64,000 nt of DNA from Topomyia yanbarensis. Lineage: Eukaryota; Arthropoda; Insecta; Diptera; Culicidae. Where the stretch lies: the NCBI RefSeq assembly GCF_030247195.1, contig NC_080672.1:363250271-363314270 (forward strand). Reading direction: 5' to 3'. Both the position numbers and the translations under genes were made by a program. Below, one piece after another: positions 1-10,848 of the stretch. The notes under the pieces were generated by a model. That model made no database searches and was not told the origin of the DNA. It was given only the letters and a program-made list of their open reading frames with translations. Positions within the stretch are counted from its first letter, which is position 1. Each line of letters starts with the position of its first letter.

Positions 1-2290
1 ACCTCGGCCCTAGCAGCCTAGACTAATGCCTTCAGTTGGACCAATAAAAAATGACACTCATATTCACTTGACCACACGTTCCATGGCGACATGATCGGGT
101 ACTCTAGTGATATGGGGAAACGGACTCTCTTCTACCATCTGAATCATACACTAAAAATGAAGCATCAGATTCACGGTACGCGCGCGATCATTCAAGAATA
201 GGGGAAAACGGAGCTAGTTGGCGGTGTTTTCAGTTTTCATTTTTTACCGCTTTGATTTTGGTAGATCTTGCAAAATAGAACACTTTGCAGAAAAGGGCAG
301 ACTGTTGGCAACATCTCTGATTTTTATGAAAATGTTTCATACGTTGTCTTTATTTCTAGAGACAAAAATATGTGACGCGGAAAAGCCGCCAACTTACCCC
401 AGCCCCGGGGTAAGTTGGCGGTATGTGTGGGGTAAGATAGCGGAATGCCAAAAAATAAGCAATCAAATGGAAATTCGATTACATCAGTGGTCCTTATGGA
501 ATGTGCCGATTGTCTTTTCAAGAAAACTGTATATTATTCGACACTTTTCATTATATTTCAGTCTCAATATCCCGTCATTTTGACTTCGACGCGTACTCCA
601 TATTCAAAAGCAAATTTTCGAAATTCTTCGGGCGATTGGTCGAAATAATTGTCCCCTGCATTGACGAGAGACACAAGAAAAAGTTTCTCTTACTTTGGAG
701 AGAATTCGAGAAATGAAAATATTTGATGACTATTTTGGTACTGTAAATAGTACCGCCAACTTGCCCCGTGAGCGTCACCGCCAGCTTACCCCAACCGCAC
801 TTTTTATAAAAAAGGATTTAAAAAATTACTTTTGTGTATGGATAGGTGTAATATCTATACGGATGCTGAAAACTCTTTTCACGCACTATCTAAAAATATA
901 ATCATTCGGGGAATATATTGAAAACCACCTTAAATAACACAAAATGTTTAAAATTAAGAAAATTTACAAAGTATGCTCAAAAACACAATATCACCCACAG
1001 CTTCTACAAAACAAAATGTTTAACAACAGAAACACATTGGATAACGCGTTTCACATTACTTGAGTCTCACAACGAGAGACAGCGCTTTATGTCTAATAGA
1101 AATGGAGAAAAGGGGATTCCGCTAACTTATCCCAACCGACAACTAGCCCCGGGCTCCCCTACACGCCACATGATTATAAAATCGAAATTATACACGCAAT
1201 GTCACATACACGTGCAAAACACGTTAACATACAAATGCTTGAGCCCTTCGCGACCATCCACGGCACCTACACCCGCAATCTCACAAACATAACATCCCGG
1301 TGATAGAGTAAACATCTCAGCGCTTATAAATTTTCAAACACGGTCTCAACTGTGAACCTTATAACTCCCTCGCTTGCACGATCATGAATCGGTCACTTCC
1401 GGAAGTCTCTATCCATGGTATCAGCAGACTAGGTCCATGACATTAACTGCAGCTCTTATATCCACTAGACAACACGTTCTATGGCGACATGATCGGGAAC
1501 TCTAGTAATACGGGCAATGATGCAAAATTCTGCGGTCCTTTTCTGCGGTTGTAATTTTTCTGCCTACATTCTCATTTCTCTTTCGACGCTGCTGTCGTTC
1601 GCTAGTGCAGGACGCCCAGCGCTGTACGGCAGTCTGTAATCCAAACAGTAACATGACAAAAAATACTGCCCCCAGTACAGCCACCAGACGCGAGCGGTAC
1701 AGCTTCTCTTTCCTTATTTTACACTTTTTAATATTTTTAATTTTGGTCTGCTTGCAAAGTTCAAACGCGGTGTCAAATGTGAACCTACAAACGTCCGTGT
1801 TAGCGCGATCATGAATCGGTCACGTCCGGAAATCATTATACTCCATCCTAGCAACTTAGGGGCATGCAGTGGGACCAATCAAAAACTAAAGCTCATCCAC
1901 TAGACAGTACCTTCCATGGCAACTTTACCGGGAACTCTGGTGATATGGTAGATCTCACTTTCTTCTAGCATCTAAAAATATAAAATAGAATTTATACACG
2001 CGAAGCTACGTACACGTTAGCGCATGCTACATACAGACGCACACGCGATCGAGCAGATTAACGTACAAACGCTCGAGCTCTTCGCGATGATACACGTGCT
2101 CGCGAAATCCCTGCGCCCGCACATATCTGAACCGTACAGTGAATACCAAATTTAGAATCACGGACCGGTGCAATTGGCCTTAAACAGTATTTTAGTGGAC
2201 GTCATTGCCTGTCTCATCTGCAATTGTAGTGATTGATTCTGACGGGGAGCCTTTCTTCGATCCACTCGGCCTTGTGTCCCTCGACCTAAT
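1..2290. repeat. Degenerate dispersed repeat family A, several partial copies
   Basis: Blocks at about 1-200, 1130-1510 and 1770-2290 share strings with each other and with 13485-13740, 16430-17665, 22860-23990 and 35255-35420. Recurring landmarks are a block resembling TATAAAATCGAATTTATACA, then ACGTTAACATACAAACGCTC, GAATCGGTCACTTCCGGAAG, ACTAGACAACACGTTC and GACATGATCGGGAACTCTAG, always in that order. The strings are seen directly. That they form one transposon family is inferred, since no coding sequence or clean termini were recognised. A separate pair of TIR-like units (209-792) sits between the first two blocks. No host gene was seen here. Confidence 0.65.
209..792. mobile_element. Small inverted-repeat elements with GGGGTAAGTTGGCGG termini
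   Basis: The 15-base motif GGGGTAAGTTGGCGG or its complement occurs at about 210-224 (diverged, forward), 386-400 (reverse), 407-421 (forward), 753-767 (reverse, one change) and 778-792 (reverse, one change). Another diverged reverse copy lies at 1119-1133. The 386-400 and 407-421 copies form a perfect 15-bp hairpin with a 6-base loop. The forward/reverse layout suggests two abutting MITE-like units, about 209-400 and 407-767 or 407-792. The motifs are seen. The element interpretation is inferred, and no target-site duplication was resolved. Confidence 0.5.
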
Positions 2291-4429
2291 CGCCATTCTA
2301 TGTATTGACCATTGGGTTTTTAAAACCACTGGGTTTAATGACCCAGCATCGTTCGTCACTGATAAAAGGTTGACCTGAACGTTGCGCACCAGAATAGCAA
2401 AAACGCATACATTCCCATATCTTCGCGGGTCAAGCATAGTACGTAACCTTTACACCCCGTCCATCTACTCAACTACCACTTGAATCTCTAGCCAACTTGG
2501 CAGATATGAAGAGGGTCAAAACTGAGTGCTCTTACCCTGCGCTCGTAAGTATAGCTATAGCTCAACCTTGTCACCCGGAACGCTCCATATAATAGCTATG
2601 CCTAATGACTGCTAAATTCCAGTGTAAGCCACTCATATGACAGACAAAGCTTGCTTCCTTTTAAGGAAAAGCTCAGCGCAGCACCAACCAGCCACTCGAA
2701 TGTAGGTCAGTTCAGTTAGCTTGAATTTGTTTTTTTTTTGCTTTTCCCTCGAGCTCAGCTCGTAATTCGTTCGTTCATCACCGAATCGCGCAGAAGTGAT
2801 TCGCAACTTTGTGGTTTTGTGGGCAGGTTTGGAAGCCCCAGCAAAGTCACCAGACCGGTGCTAATGAATTCGAGCGTGCAGTGAACTCTAGTTTAAATAC
2901 ATAGCATCGACGACGCCCTGTCATTTTATTTTGATGCGAACTGAGGTTTTATTTCTTCTTTGGAATATTTCAAAATTCCACATTCACTGACATCCTGAAA
3001 GATTAGTTGTAAGCCCGTTATAGTGGATTTTCATTGTGCGCTCAAGACAGTCTGCCACCGGTTGCAGCTCGATGAAAAGCAAGCAGGAATATTTATTGCC
3101 GCAGTGACTCATTCTGACAATTCATACACTACAACTGCCAACCGACCGAGCCAACGAGGGTACGTGGGGACAACAAAAAATCCATATCGCTTCATAAATC
3201 GTTGTTTGCGAGAGCCTCTTCACGAATGTTTCGTCTGTACCACTCATATATGTACAAACCGAACCGTCTAAAGTGGTGGATTCAAATTGCACCGGGCAAG
3301 GGTTGATTCGGAGTAGGCGCGGCGGTGCTGGTGGTGGTAGTGGTCCCTGACGGTCGGTCGACAATCACGCTCCTTCCAAAGAATGGAAACGTTTTTGTTG
3401 TTGCTAAACGCCGTTGTTGATGACGATGATAATGATGATGATGAAGTGGGTTATATCTTATCGTGATTCGAGGAAAAAATGCGTTGTGCCACATTTATAC
3501 TGAACTGTTCAAAAAACGGTAACATGACGTCAGCTGAATCGATTCCATGCGCACTGTTATCGATATGGATACCATTACGTATTATCCAAAGATCCGTTGT
3601 AGGTGGTTATAATGCAAAGCGCTGTCAACCTCTTCGCCCTAACAATGGGAAGTTTTCAGCCAACATTGAATATGCAATTATGTGCGGCGTGCAACATTTG
3701 CACGTCATCTAATTTAATGCCACCGATGCGTGTTGCGCTCATAGACCACGCCTACATGGCAGGAAACGTTGCAGAGCAAACATGTTCAGTGCCTAGAACC
3801 ACCACTTAAAACGAAACACGAGAATGACCTTGCGGTCATCATCGAGCACACCCTTGAGGTACCAAGCACCCCGAGAAACCAAGCATGCCAAAACCGGTCA
3901 CGGGATCAAAATACCGACTAAAAATAAATACAACACTGACTGGTGAGCTTTGGCTGGTTTTCCTCTTTTACCACGCATCCCGGGATGATGACCACTAATG
4001 AATTGGAGGAAGCATGGAGGAAAAAAAGAACGTGGAGAGCAAACGATGGCCAAAAGGTTGACCAGACCACGCCGCCGCCGGGCGGCAAAACAGCACGAGC
4101 TTGCGCTGCTGGCGTGGAATGATGGAAACAGGTTTGGGTCGTTTTTTCGGTTCAGCTGTCTCTAACACCATTACGAGTACCTACACATATGTAGATTCTG
4201 TATACACTAACAAAATCGTACCGTTTTATTGTGTTTCTTTTGGTTAATTGAATTTTGCACTAGCTGTAATACTAGAGTAAACAGATCGATTGGATCAGCG
4301 GTTCTCGAGCCACGTTCTCGTACCTCGGTCCCCTTTGAAAACACCATGAGTTGTTGGGGACCCTCCCGGTTTACCATCAATGTTGTAGGATAAATGTATA
4401 ATATAGTTAAGCGATTTGTTTTGTGTGAC
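2291..4429. other. Unassigned sequence
   Basis: No coding region with recognisable homology, RNA gene or repeat boundary was found. There is a trinucleotide-rich patch near 3322-3345 (GGT/GCT-rich) and a GAT-rich patch near 3417-3446. The short open frames here have no recognisable motifs and are likely chance. Confidence 0.5.
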
Positions 4430-4570
4430 TTCGTCTCATCAGAAACCGATACTAACTTAGTGACAGGACTAAGCTAGCGCCGTTTTTATGCTACCTCTAA
4501 AAACGGAGGCACTGATTGTATTCCTAAGCAAACCCCTAGAGAAGTGTGATGTCCTGCAAGAAAAGGAGTT
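4430..4570 (+). repeat. Dispersed repeat C, copy 1 (pairs with 53743-53880)
   Basis: This stretch shares ordered strings with 53743-53880, including GACTTCGTCTCATCAGA, ACTAACTTAGTGACAGGACT and the run from CCTAAGCAAACCCCTAG (CCTGAGCAAACACCTAG in the other copy). Both copies lie on the plus strand and are about 75-80% alike by eye. No coding content was recognised. The repeat family is not identified. Confidence 0.6.
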
Positions 4571-4729
4571 CATTTTTAAGCTGATGAGAACTAGGGTAAT
4601 CGAAACATTTGTTTTGGCTTAGCAAGCCATTACAAATAATCATCGAAAGGTCGAAATTAAGCAGCTTCTAACACTGCGCGAGAAGCTTTAATCTTAACCC
4701 TTTGCGATGCAGTATACGTCCCGCCTACC

Positions 4730-4738
4730 TCTCCTAAG
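4730..4738. repeat. Target-site duplication, 3' side of the I-clade element
   Basis: TCTCCTAAG lies directly next to the T-run that is the complement of the element's poly(A) tail. The same nine bases occur at 10883-10891 immediately beyond the element's 5' end. The repeat could be up to 14 bases if Ts are shared with the tail. It marks target-primed integration of the element. Confidence 0.9.
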
Positions 4739-4770
4739 TTTTTTTTTTTTTTTTTTTTTTATTCATTTCG

Positions 4771-4776
4771 TTTATT
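4771..4776 (-). promoter_or_regulatory. AATAAA poly(A) signal of the retrotransposon
   Basis: The plus strand reads TTTATT here, giving AATAAA on the element's sense strand about 10 nt before its poly(A) run (T-run 4739-4760). The spacing is close to normal for a cleavage signal. Many LINEs carry A-rich ends without one, so its use is inferred. Confidence 0.6.
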
Positions 4777-4829
4777 TGATAGGCACAAATGCGTTAGCTT
4801 GGCGGTGCCAAATTCTTTTGTTTTTACAT

Positions 4830-5190
4830 TTTGTATATTTTAAAACTAGGAGGTTACAATGTTGAAATATTTTTTTAAAAATGAAAAATTTTACAGCTAT
4901 CTTAAGACTAGAAATAAGATTCTATATACAAGAGAGGGGGCGAAAGATTTTTTTTTATGAAAAAATTTTAAAACAAGGAATTCAATAGTAATAATTTTTA
5001 GGAAATATTTACACTTATCTTAAAACTAACAATATAGTTTGGTACACAAAAGGGGGAACAAATATTTATGAGAAAATTCGCATGTGTTTTAAGACTAGGG
5101 ATACAATTCTATTTACAAGATGGGGGACAATAGTTTTAACAAAGAGGTAAAATTACAACTATCTTAAAACTAGGAATACAGAATACAAAT
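4830..5190 (-). repeat. Degenerate tandem repeats in the retrotransposon 3' UTR
   Basis: A block resembling TATCTTAAAACTAGGAATACA followed by TACAAGAGGGGG recurs at about 4896, 5015, 5088 and 5160, with a weaker trace near 4837. Spacing is about 73-120 bases. The units are imperfect. The block falls wholly between the ORF2 stop and the poly(A) tail. Repeated 3' UTR modules are known in several insect LINEs. A role in RT recognition of its own RNA is possible but unproven. Confidence 0.65.
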
Positions 5191-5553
5191 TTGAACTTTT
5201 TTAGCGGAGACTTATGCTTGGTCAAGATATTCAGAGAGGGGCTGTAGAAGCAGTTGTATCAAGGACAGGGGAGAGAAAGCGTAGATGGTGACCGGGAGAG
5301 AAGAGCAAAACTTGCAACTTTCGCTCAAACGGGAGATCAGCGAAAGATTACCGCCTCAGTCTAGTAGGTCGGATTGGCGGATGGTATTCTTCGGACCCGC
5401 GGGGAATCCTTCAAAAGTCATCGGACCTTGAGTCGCTCTCGCTTCAGTTTCCGTAGTGGTAAGTGCGACGGCGGTTACATAGTTGCAGTCTGGAGCTGAT
5501 CGGTCCCACAAGGCAAGAGAAAGCTTCTAAAACGAGAAATAAAAAGAGAGGGG

Positions 5554-8500
5554 CTAAATTGGGATATTTGTCGTTTTTATGAAAGTATAAATAAGGGACA
5601 TATAGGGGAAATCACGATTTGCCAGTATATCTCGGACTGGGACATTGGGTGGTCTACCTCGGGCCCGAAGGGAATCCTTTAACTGAGACCTGGCGTCCAA
5701 GTACCCGGCGCATACCCAGACAACGTGCTCGATGTCGTGATAGCCCTCGTCACAAGCGCACAGACTACTCTCCGCAAGCCCAATACGCCGCAGATGCGCA
5801 TCCAAGGTGTAGTGGTTGGACATAAGTCGGGACATTACACGAATAAAATCCCGACCCACATCCATCCCCCCGAACCAAGGCTTCGTTGATACCTTTGGGA
5901 TAATGGAATGTAGCCATCGTCCAAGTTCACCATTGCTCCACGAGGTTTGCCAACTGTTGAGTGTCCTCTGACGACAAATACTAAAAAATTCGTTGAAGCA
6001 GATTGGTCTTTCGTATATGTCACCATTTAATGCGCCCACCTTTGCTAATGAGTCGGCCTTTTCATTGCCCGGGATAGAGCAATGAGAGGGGACCCAAACA
6101 AAGGTAATTTGATAAGATTTTTCAGATAACGTACACAAGGACTCCCGTATCTTCCCCAGGAAATATGGGAATTGCTTTTTGGGCTTCATCGCACGAAGAG
6201 CCTCGATGGAGCTGAGGCTGTCCGAAATGATGAAGTAGTGATCTGTGGGCAGAGTGTCGATGATCCCAAGGGTGTACTGAATTGCAGCTAACTCTGCGAC
6301 GTAAACTGAAGCGGGATCATTGAGCTTGAATGAAGCGGTGATAGTATTGTTGAAGATACCGAAGCCAGTGGACCCATCGAGATTTGATCCGTCAGTGTAG
6401 AACATTTTGTCACAGTCGACTTCTCGGAATTTATTATAAAATATATTGGGGATCACTTGAGGGCGTATATGGTCCGGGATTCCACGAATCTCTTCCTTCA
6501 TGGATGTGTCGAAGAATACAGTAGAATCAGAAGTATCTAGGAAACGAACACGGCTGGGAGTATATGAAGAAGGATTAATGCTCTGTGCCATGTAGTCGAA
6601 GTACAAGGCCATAAATCGGGTTTGAGAATTAAGCTCGACGAGCCTCTCGAAGTTTTCAATCACCAACGGGTTCAGAATGTCGCATCGGATGAGCAATCGA
6701 TATGAGAGTTCCCAAAATCGATTTTTTAGCGGAAGAACGCCCGCCAGCACTTCGAGACTCATCGTATGGGTCGAGTGCATGCAACCCAAGGCAACGCGCA
6801 AGCAACGATACTGGATTCTCTCCAGTTTGATGAAGTGTATGTTCGCAGCGGAGCGGAAACAGAAACACCCGTACTCCATCACCGACAATATCGTTGTTTG
6901 ATATAACCTGATCAGGTCTCCTGGGTGAGCACCCCACCATGTTCCAGTTATTGTTCGGAGAAAATTGATCCTTTGTTGGCATTTCTGTTTCAGATACCTA
7001 ATGTGACATCCCCAGGTACCTTTAGAGTCGAACCAGACCCCGAGATATTTAAATGTGAAAACCTGGTTGATCGTTGCACCCATTAATAGAAGCTGGAGTT
7101 GCGCCGGCTCACGCTTCCTAGAAAAAACAACCAACTCAGTTTTCTCCGTGGAGAACTCAATACCCAGCTGAAGAGCCCAAGCAGACAAATTGTCCAAGGT
7201 ATTTTGTAATGGTCCTTGCAAGTCGGCAGCTTTGGGCCCTGTAACAGAGACCACGCCGTCGTCTGCAAGTTGCCTTAGCGTGCATGAATTGGCAAGACAA
7301 TCGTCAATGTCATTCACGTAGAAATTGTAGAGCAGGGGACTTAGACATGAGCCCTGGGGAAGACCCATGTAGCTAAATCGCGTTGTTGTTAAATCGCCAT
7401 GCGAAAAGTGCATGTGCTTTTCAGACAACAGGTTTAGCAAAAAGTTATTTAAAATTGGCGAAAGACCATGCTGGTGCAGCTTCTCTGACAGAATGTTGAT
7501 AGAAACTGAGTCAAAAGCCCCCTTAATATCCAAGAAGACTGATGCCATCTGCTCTTTGTTAGCATAGGCCATTTGGATTTCTGTAGAAAGCAACGCAAGG
7601 CAATCGTTCGTCCCTTTGCCTTTGCGGAAGCCAAATTGTGTATCTGACAGTAAGCCATTTGCTTCAACCCAATTGTCGAGGCGAAACAAGATCATTTTCT
7701 CGAACAACTTCCGAATACAGGACAGCATTGCAATCGGCCGATATGAGTTGTGGTCGGAGGCTGGTTTTCCTGGTTTTTGGATGGCGATGACCTTCACTTG
7801 CCTCCAGTCATGAGGGACAATGTTACCCTCAAGAAACTTGTTAAATAAATTCAACAAGCGCCTTTTTGCAGTGTCAGGTAGATTCTTCAGCAAGTTGAAT
7901 TTGATTCTGTCTAACCCTGGGGCGTTATTGTTGCATGATAAGAGAGCAAGTGAAAACTCCACCATCGAAAACGGTGTTTCGTTCGCGGTATCGTGAGGAG
8001 ACGCGGCGCGGTACGTTTTCTGTACCGGGACAGAGTCCGGACAGATCTTCTTGGCGAAAGCAAATATCCAACGGTTTGAATATTCCACGTTCTCGTTGGT
8101 ACTATTACGGTTACGCATACGTCGAGCCGTACCCCAAAGAGTGCTCATCGCTGTTTCTCTCGTTAACCCGTCGACGAACCGGCGCCAATAACTACGTTTT
8201 TTGGCTTTCATTAGACTCTTCATTCGCCTTTCTAACGACGCGTACTGTAGATAGCTAGCGGGTAACCCGTCTTCCCGGAAGGCCTTATATGCAGTGGACT
8301 TTTCCGCGTACAGCTCTGAGCACTCTTTATCCCACCACAGGGTGGGAGACCGTCCATGGGTATTCGCGCTGGGTACTGGTTTAGTCTGAGCTTGATTCGC
8401 ACTGTCGAGAATCAAGCCAGCCAAAAACCTGTACTCTTCCTCCGGAGGAAGTTCTTGAGTGGATTCGATTTTAACGGATATCGCGGTCGCGTAACTCTTC

Positions 8501-9261
8501 CAATCAATGTTCCGTGTGAGGTCATATGAGACATTGATTGTTTTCGATGGTCTTGAACCGTTAGCAATTGAAATCACGATAGGCAAATGGTCGCTACCGT
8601 GGGGATCAGGGATCACCTTCCACATGCAATCTAACTGTAGCGAAGTCGAGCATAGAGATAAATCCAACGCGCTTGCGCGTGCTGGTGGTGTAGGAATCCG
8701 CGTCATTTCTCCCGTGTTTAAGATGGTCATGTTGAAATTATCGCAAAGATCTTGGATTAATGTTGATCTATTATCATCATGAAGGCAGCCCCATACCGTA
8801 CCGTGCGAGTTAAAGTCTCCCAGAACTAGCCGCGGTGCCGGTAAGGATTCCGTGATATTACAAAGCGTTCGGTGCCCTACCGAGGCTCTAGGAGGAATGT
8901 AGATGGAAGCAATGCAAAGGTCTTTACCTTTGATTAAAACTTGACAAGCGACAATTTCAATGCCTGGTGTCGAAGGGAGGTTAATTCGGTTGAAAGAATA
9001 GCACTTTTTGATCCCCAAAAGTACTCCTCCATAGGGGTTTTCTCGATCCAGACGAATTATATTAAAGTCGTGGAAGTTGAGATTTATATCGGAAGTTAAC
9101 CAAGTTTCACATAATGCGAAAGCATCACATTTTAAACTATTTAGTAAAAATTTAAAGGAATCGATTTTCGGGAGGATACTTCTGCTGTTCCACTGTAGAA
9201 CAGTGATCGAATCGGTGACCTCGTTCGATGACTTAGCCATCGAAGGATACAATCGCTGCAA
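5554..9261 (-). CDS. Retrotransposon ORF2: endonuclease-RT-RNase H polyprotein (1235 aa)
   Basis: This encodes the polyprotein that nicks target DNA and reverse-transcribes the element RNA. Visible in order: an apurinic-type (EEP) endonuclease, about residues 18-235, with QWNSRS, CETWL (E52), LGDFN (D149) and GSDH (D224, H225); a reverse transcriptase, about 480-745, with FLDIKGAFD (D578), GLPQGSCLSPLLYNFY and LADD (D667/D668); an RNase H domain, about 950-1090, with D957 (YTDGS), E990, D1014 and D1070 plus VPSHCSIPGNEKADSLAK; and a C-terminal Cys/His cluster (C1168, C1170, H1175, H1179, C1184). The usual Y/FADD of the RT active site is LADD here. The longest start (9259-9261) overlaps ORF1 by 29 nt in another frame. 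An in-frame ATG at 9238-9240 sits almost on the ORF1 stop and is the likelier start. All catalytic residues sought are present. Confidence 0.93.
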   Translation of the reverse strand: MQRLYPSMAKSSNEVTDSITVLQWNSRSILPKIDSFKFLLNSLKCDAFALCETWLTSDINLNFHDFNIIRLDRENPYGGVLLGIKKCYSFNRINLPSTPGIEIVACQVLIKGKDLCIASIYIPPRASVGHRTLCNITESLPAPRLVLGDFNSHGTVWGCLHDDNRSTLIQDLCDNFNMTILNTGEMTRIPTPPARASALDLSLCSTSLQLDCMWKVIPDPHGSDHLPIVISIANGSRPSKTINVSYDLTRNIDWKSYATAISVKIESTQELPPEEEYRFLAGLILDSANQAQTKPVPSANTHGRSPTLWWDKECSELYAEKSTAYKAFREDGLPASYLQYASLERRMKSLMKAKKRSYWRRFVDGLTRETAMSTLWGTARRMRNRNSTNENVEYSNRWIFAFAKKICPDSVPVQKTYRAASPHDTANETPFSMVEFSLALLSCNNNAPGLDRIKFNLLKNLPDTAKRRLLNLFNKFLEGNIVPHDWRQVKVIAIQKPGKPASDHNSYRPIAMLSCIRKLFEKMILFRLDNWVEANGLLSDTQFGFRKGKGTNDCLALLSTEIQMAYANKEQMASVFLDIKGAFDSVSINILSEKLHQHGLSPILNNFLLNLLSEKHMHFSHGDLTTTRFSYMGLPQGSCLSPLLYNFYVNDIDDCLANSCTLRQLADDGVVSVTGPKAADLQGPLQNTLDNLSAWALQLGIEFSTEKTELVVFSRKREPAQLQLLLMGATINQVFTFKYLGVWFDSKGTWGCHIRYLKQKCQQRINFLRTITGTWWGAHPGDLIRLYQTTILSVMEYGCFCFRSAANIHFIKLERIQYRCLRVALGCMHSTHTMSLEVLAGVLPLKNRFWELSYRLLIRCDILNPLVIENFERLVELNSQTRFMALYFDYMAQSINPSSYTPSRVRFLDTSDSTVFFDTSMKEEIRGIPDHIRPQVIPNIFYNKFREVDCDKMFYTDGSNLDGSTGFGIFNNTITASFKLNDPASVYVAELAAIQYTLGIIDTLPTDHYFIISDSLSSIEALRAMKPKKQFPYFLGKIRESLCTLSEKSYQITFVWVPSHCSIPGNEKADSLAKVGALNGDIYERPICFNEFFSICRQRTLNSWQTSWSNGELGRWLHSIIPKVSTKPWFGGMDVGRDFIRVMSRLMSNHYTLDAHLRRIGLAESSLCACDEGYHDIEHVVWVCAGYLDARSQLKDSLRARGRPPNVPVRDILANRDFPYMSLIYTFIKTTNIPI

Positions 9262-10597
9262 GGAGGGGCCATTTAGTAGTCAACTGCTTCAAAAATGTTT
9301 GCACTATAGGGAGAAAACGTATCAGAAGGCTTTTAAGAGGATCAGTAACATTGAAAGCTGTGAAAATTAAGTCCACTATGTCAGAAAATTTCATTAGTCC
9401 GCTACTGGACTGAGTATCTGTTTGAAAAAAGGGGACACTTGGGGTTTTTGGTGTCCCTGGAAGTGGTGGGTACTCCTTGTTAGAATTAATATTTCCAAGT
9501 CCTGGAGCAAATTGCTTCGGCTTTTGTGCATCACTTCCGTTGGATTTATTGATTGCGGTTGGCGCACTCTGAGTGGACGACACCTTGGCACCCTTACGAG
9601 GCAATGTAGGGGAGGCTAGATTTCTCCTCTTCCTGGATTCCCCTGGGTTAACCAATGATGTTCCCTCTTGTGGGTCGTCAGATTCTTGCTCAACGCCAGC
9701 CAAAAGAGCAAAGGAATTTTCGGAAGCGACAGATGGCGAAGCATTCTTTAGCATTTCTGCATAAGAGTGCCTCGAGCGATCCTTAAGGGAGCGCTTAATT
9801 TTATCCCCGCGCTGCTTGTACGCCGGGCATGACTTAAGAGCATGCGGAGGGCCCCCGCAGTAAATACACTTCTCAGTTTCTCCACTGCAAGCGTCATCCT
9901 CATGCTCTCCCTCGCATTTGCCGCACCGTTTTTTATTGCCACAATAAGTGGCTGTGTGGCCCAGTTGCTTGCAATTGCTGCAGTTCATTACCCGCGGTAC
10001 AAATAGGCGAACAGGTAGGCGAACCTTATCCAGGAGGACATAGTTGGGAAGAGCAGATCCGGAGAAAGTCACCCGAATCGAGTCTGACGGAGAATAAGTT
10101 GTCTTATCATCTTCAGTTTTTGCGGAATACAATTGCTTGCATTCCAGAATTTTCACCTTTTGAAGTGAAGGGTCCTTAAAGCAGCCAACCCCGTACTTCA
10201 ACAGGTCTTCGCACTTTAGACCCGGTTCGGCGACGACCCCATCGATCTCCACAACTCTACAAGGCACATACACTTTGAATTGCTTCGTAAAACGCTCGCT
10301 GCGAGCAATCTGGTTTGCCTGGTCGAGGTCATTTACTATAACGCGTATCTTATTAGCTCGAACACGTGTTATCTGAGCCACGGACGGGTAGTTGGCAGTC
10401 AGCTCCCGTGAGATTTCTAGAATATTGGGCGATTTCGTGTTGGGCCGGAAATACACCACCCAGGGTCCAGTCGAACTGGCTGGGTATGTTTTAATACGGG
10501 GAGGACTGGGGGAATCAGGGGAGGGAGTAATTTCGGGTTTATCCGGTATATCCATGGGAATATCATTCCCATCCAATGTTACTTCGCCCTCGGCCAT
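9233..10597 (-). CDS. Retrotransposon ORF1: gag-like nucleic-acid-binding protein (454 aa)
   Basis: The protein has an N-terminal Pro/Ser/Asp-rich stretch (about 1-45), then an RRM-like region (about 46-130, WVVYF ... RANKIRVIVNDL). Three clustered zinc knuckles follow: C206-C209-H214-C219, C225-C228-H232-C237 and C244-C247-H252-C257. The tail is basic and Ser/Pro-rich, ending in a hydrophobic segment (about 420-450). This layout is usual for I- and Jockey-group ORF1 proteins, which coat element RNA and form the RNP. It is uninterrupted and begins 285 nt inside the element. The stop TAA (9233-9235) lies 2 nt after the probable ORF2 ATG (ATGGCTAA), a layout suited to termination-reinitiation. 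Diverged pieces of similar ORF1s occur at 39180-39445 and 52555-53130. Confidence 0.92.
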   Translation of the reverse strand: MAEGEVTLDGNDIPMDIPDKPEITPSPDSPSPPRIKTYPASSTGPWVVYFRPNTKSPNILEISRELTANYPSVAQITRVRANKIRVIVNDLDQANQIARSERFTKQFKVYVPCRVVEIDGVVAEPGLKCEDLLKYGVGCFKDPSLQKVKILECKQLYSAKTEDDKTTYSPSDSIRVTFSGSALPNYVLLDKVRLPVRLFVPRVMNCSNCKQLGHTATYCGNKKRCGKCEGEHEDDACSGETEKCIYCGGPPHALKSCPAYKQRGDKIKRSLKDRSRHSYAEMLKNASPSVASENSFALLAGVEQESDDPQEGTSLVNPGESRKRRNLASPTLPRKGAKVSSTQSAPTAINKSNGSDAQKPKQFAPGLGNINSNKEYPPLPGTPKTPSVPFFQTDTQSSSGLMKFSDIVDLIFTAFNVTDPLKSLLIRFLPIVQTFLKQLTTKWPLLAAIVSFDG

Positions 10598-10848
10598 TTA
10601 GGCACGAGGATAACACGTGGTGTAAACGAGAGATGAAACTTATATTCAGGGGAAAGGGCAGAAGTAGAGACCGATCGGGGAAAGGGAAATGAAAGAAAAA
10701 AAAATACTTAGCTTATATAGCGGCGATTCCGGCTATTCTGGTATTCACTTCACCAGCCTGGGCACCGGCGAACAAAGACTGTCTCGAACAATGGTTGACC
10801 TTCACTGACAATTTATTCTTGTTCACTTTATGCACAGCACCAGAAAAC

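Noticed and set aside
218..1292. Several 60-125-codon frames at the left edge
   Set aside because: Overlapping frames in repeat DNA with no motifs or coding character.
6656..8258. Frames of 60-108 codons opposite or within ORF2
   Set aside because: They are shadows of the long ORF2 reading frame.
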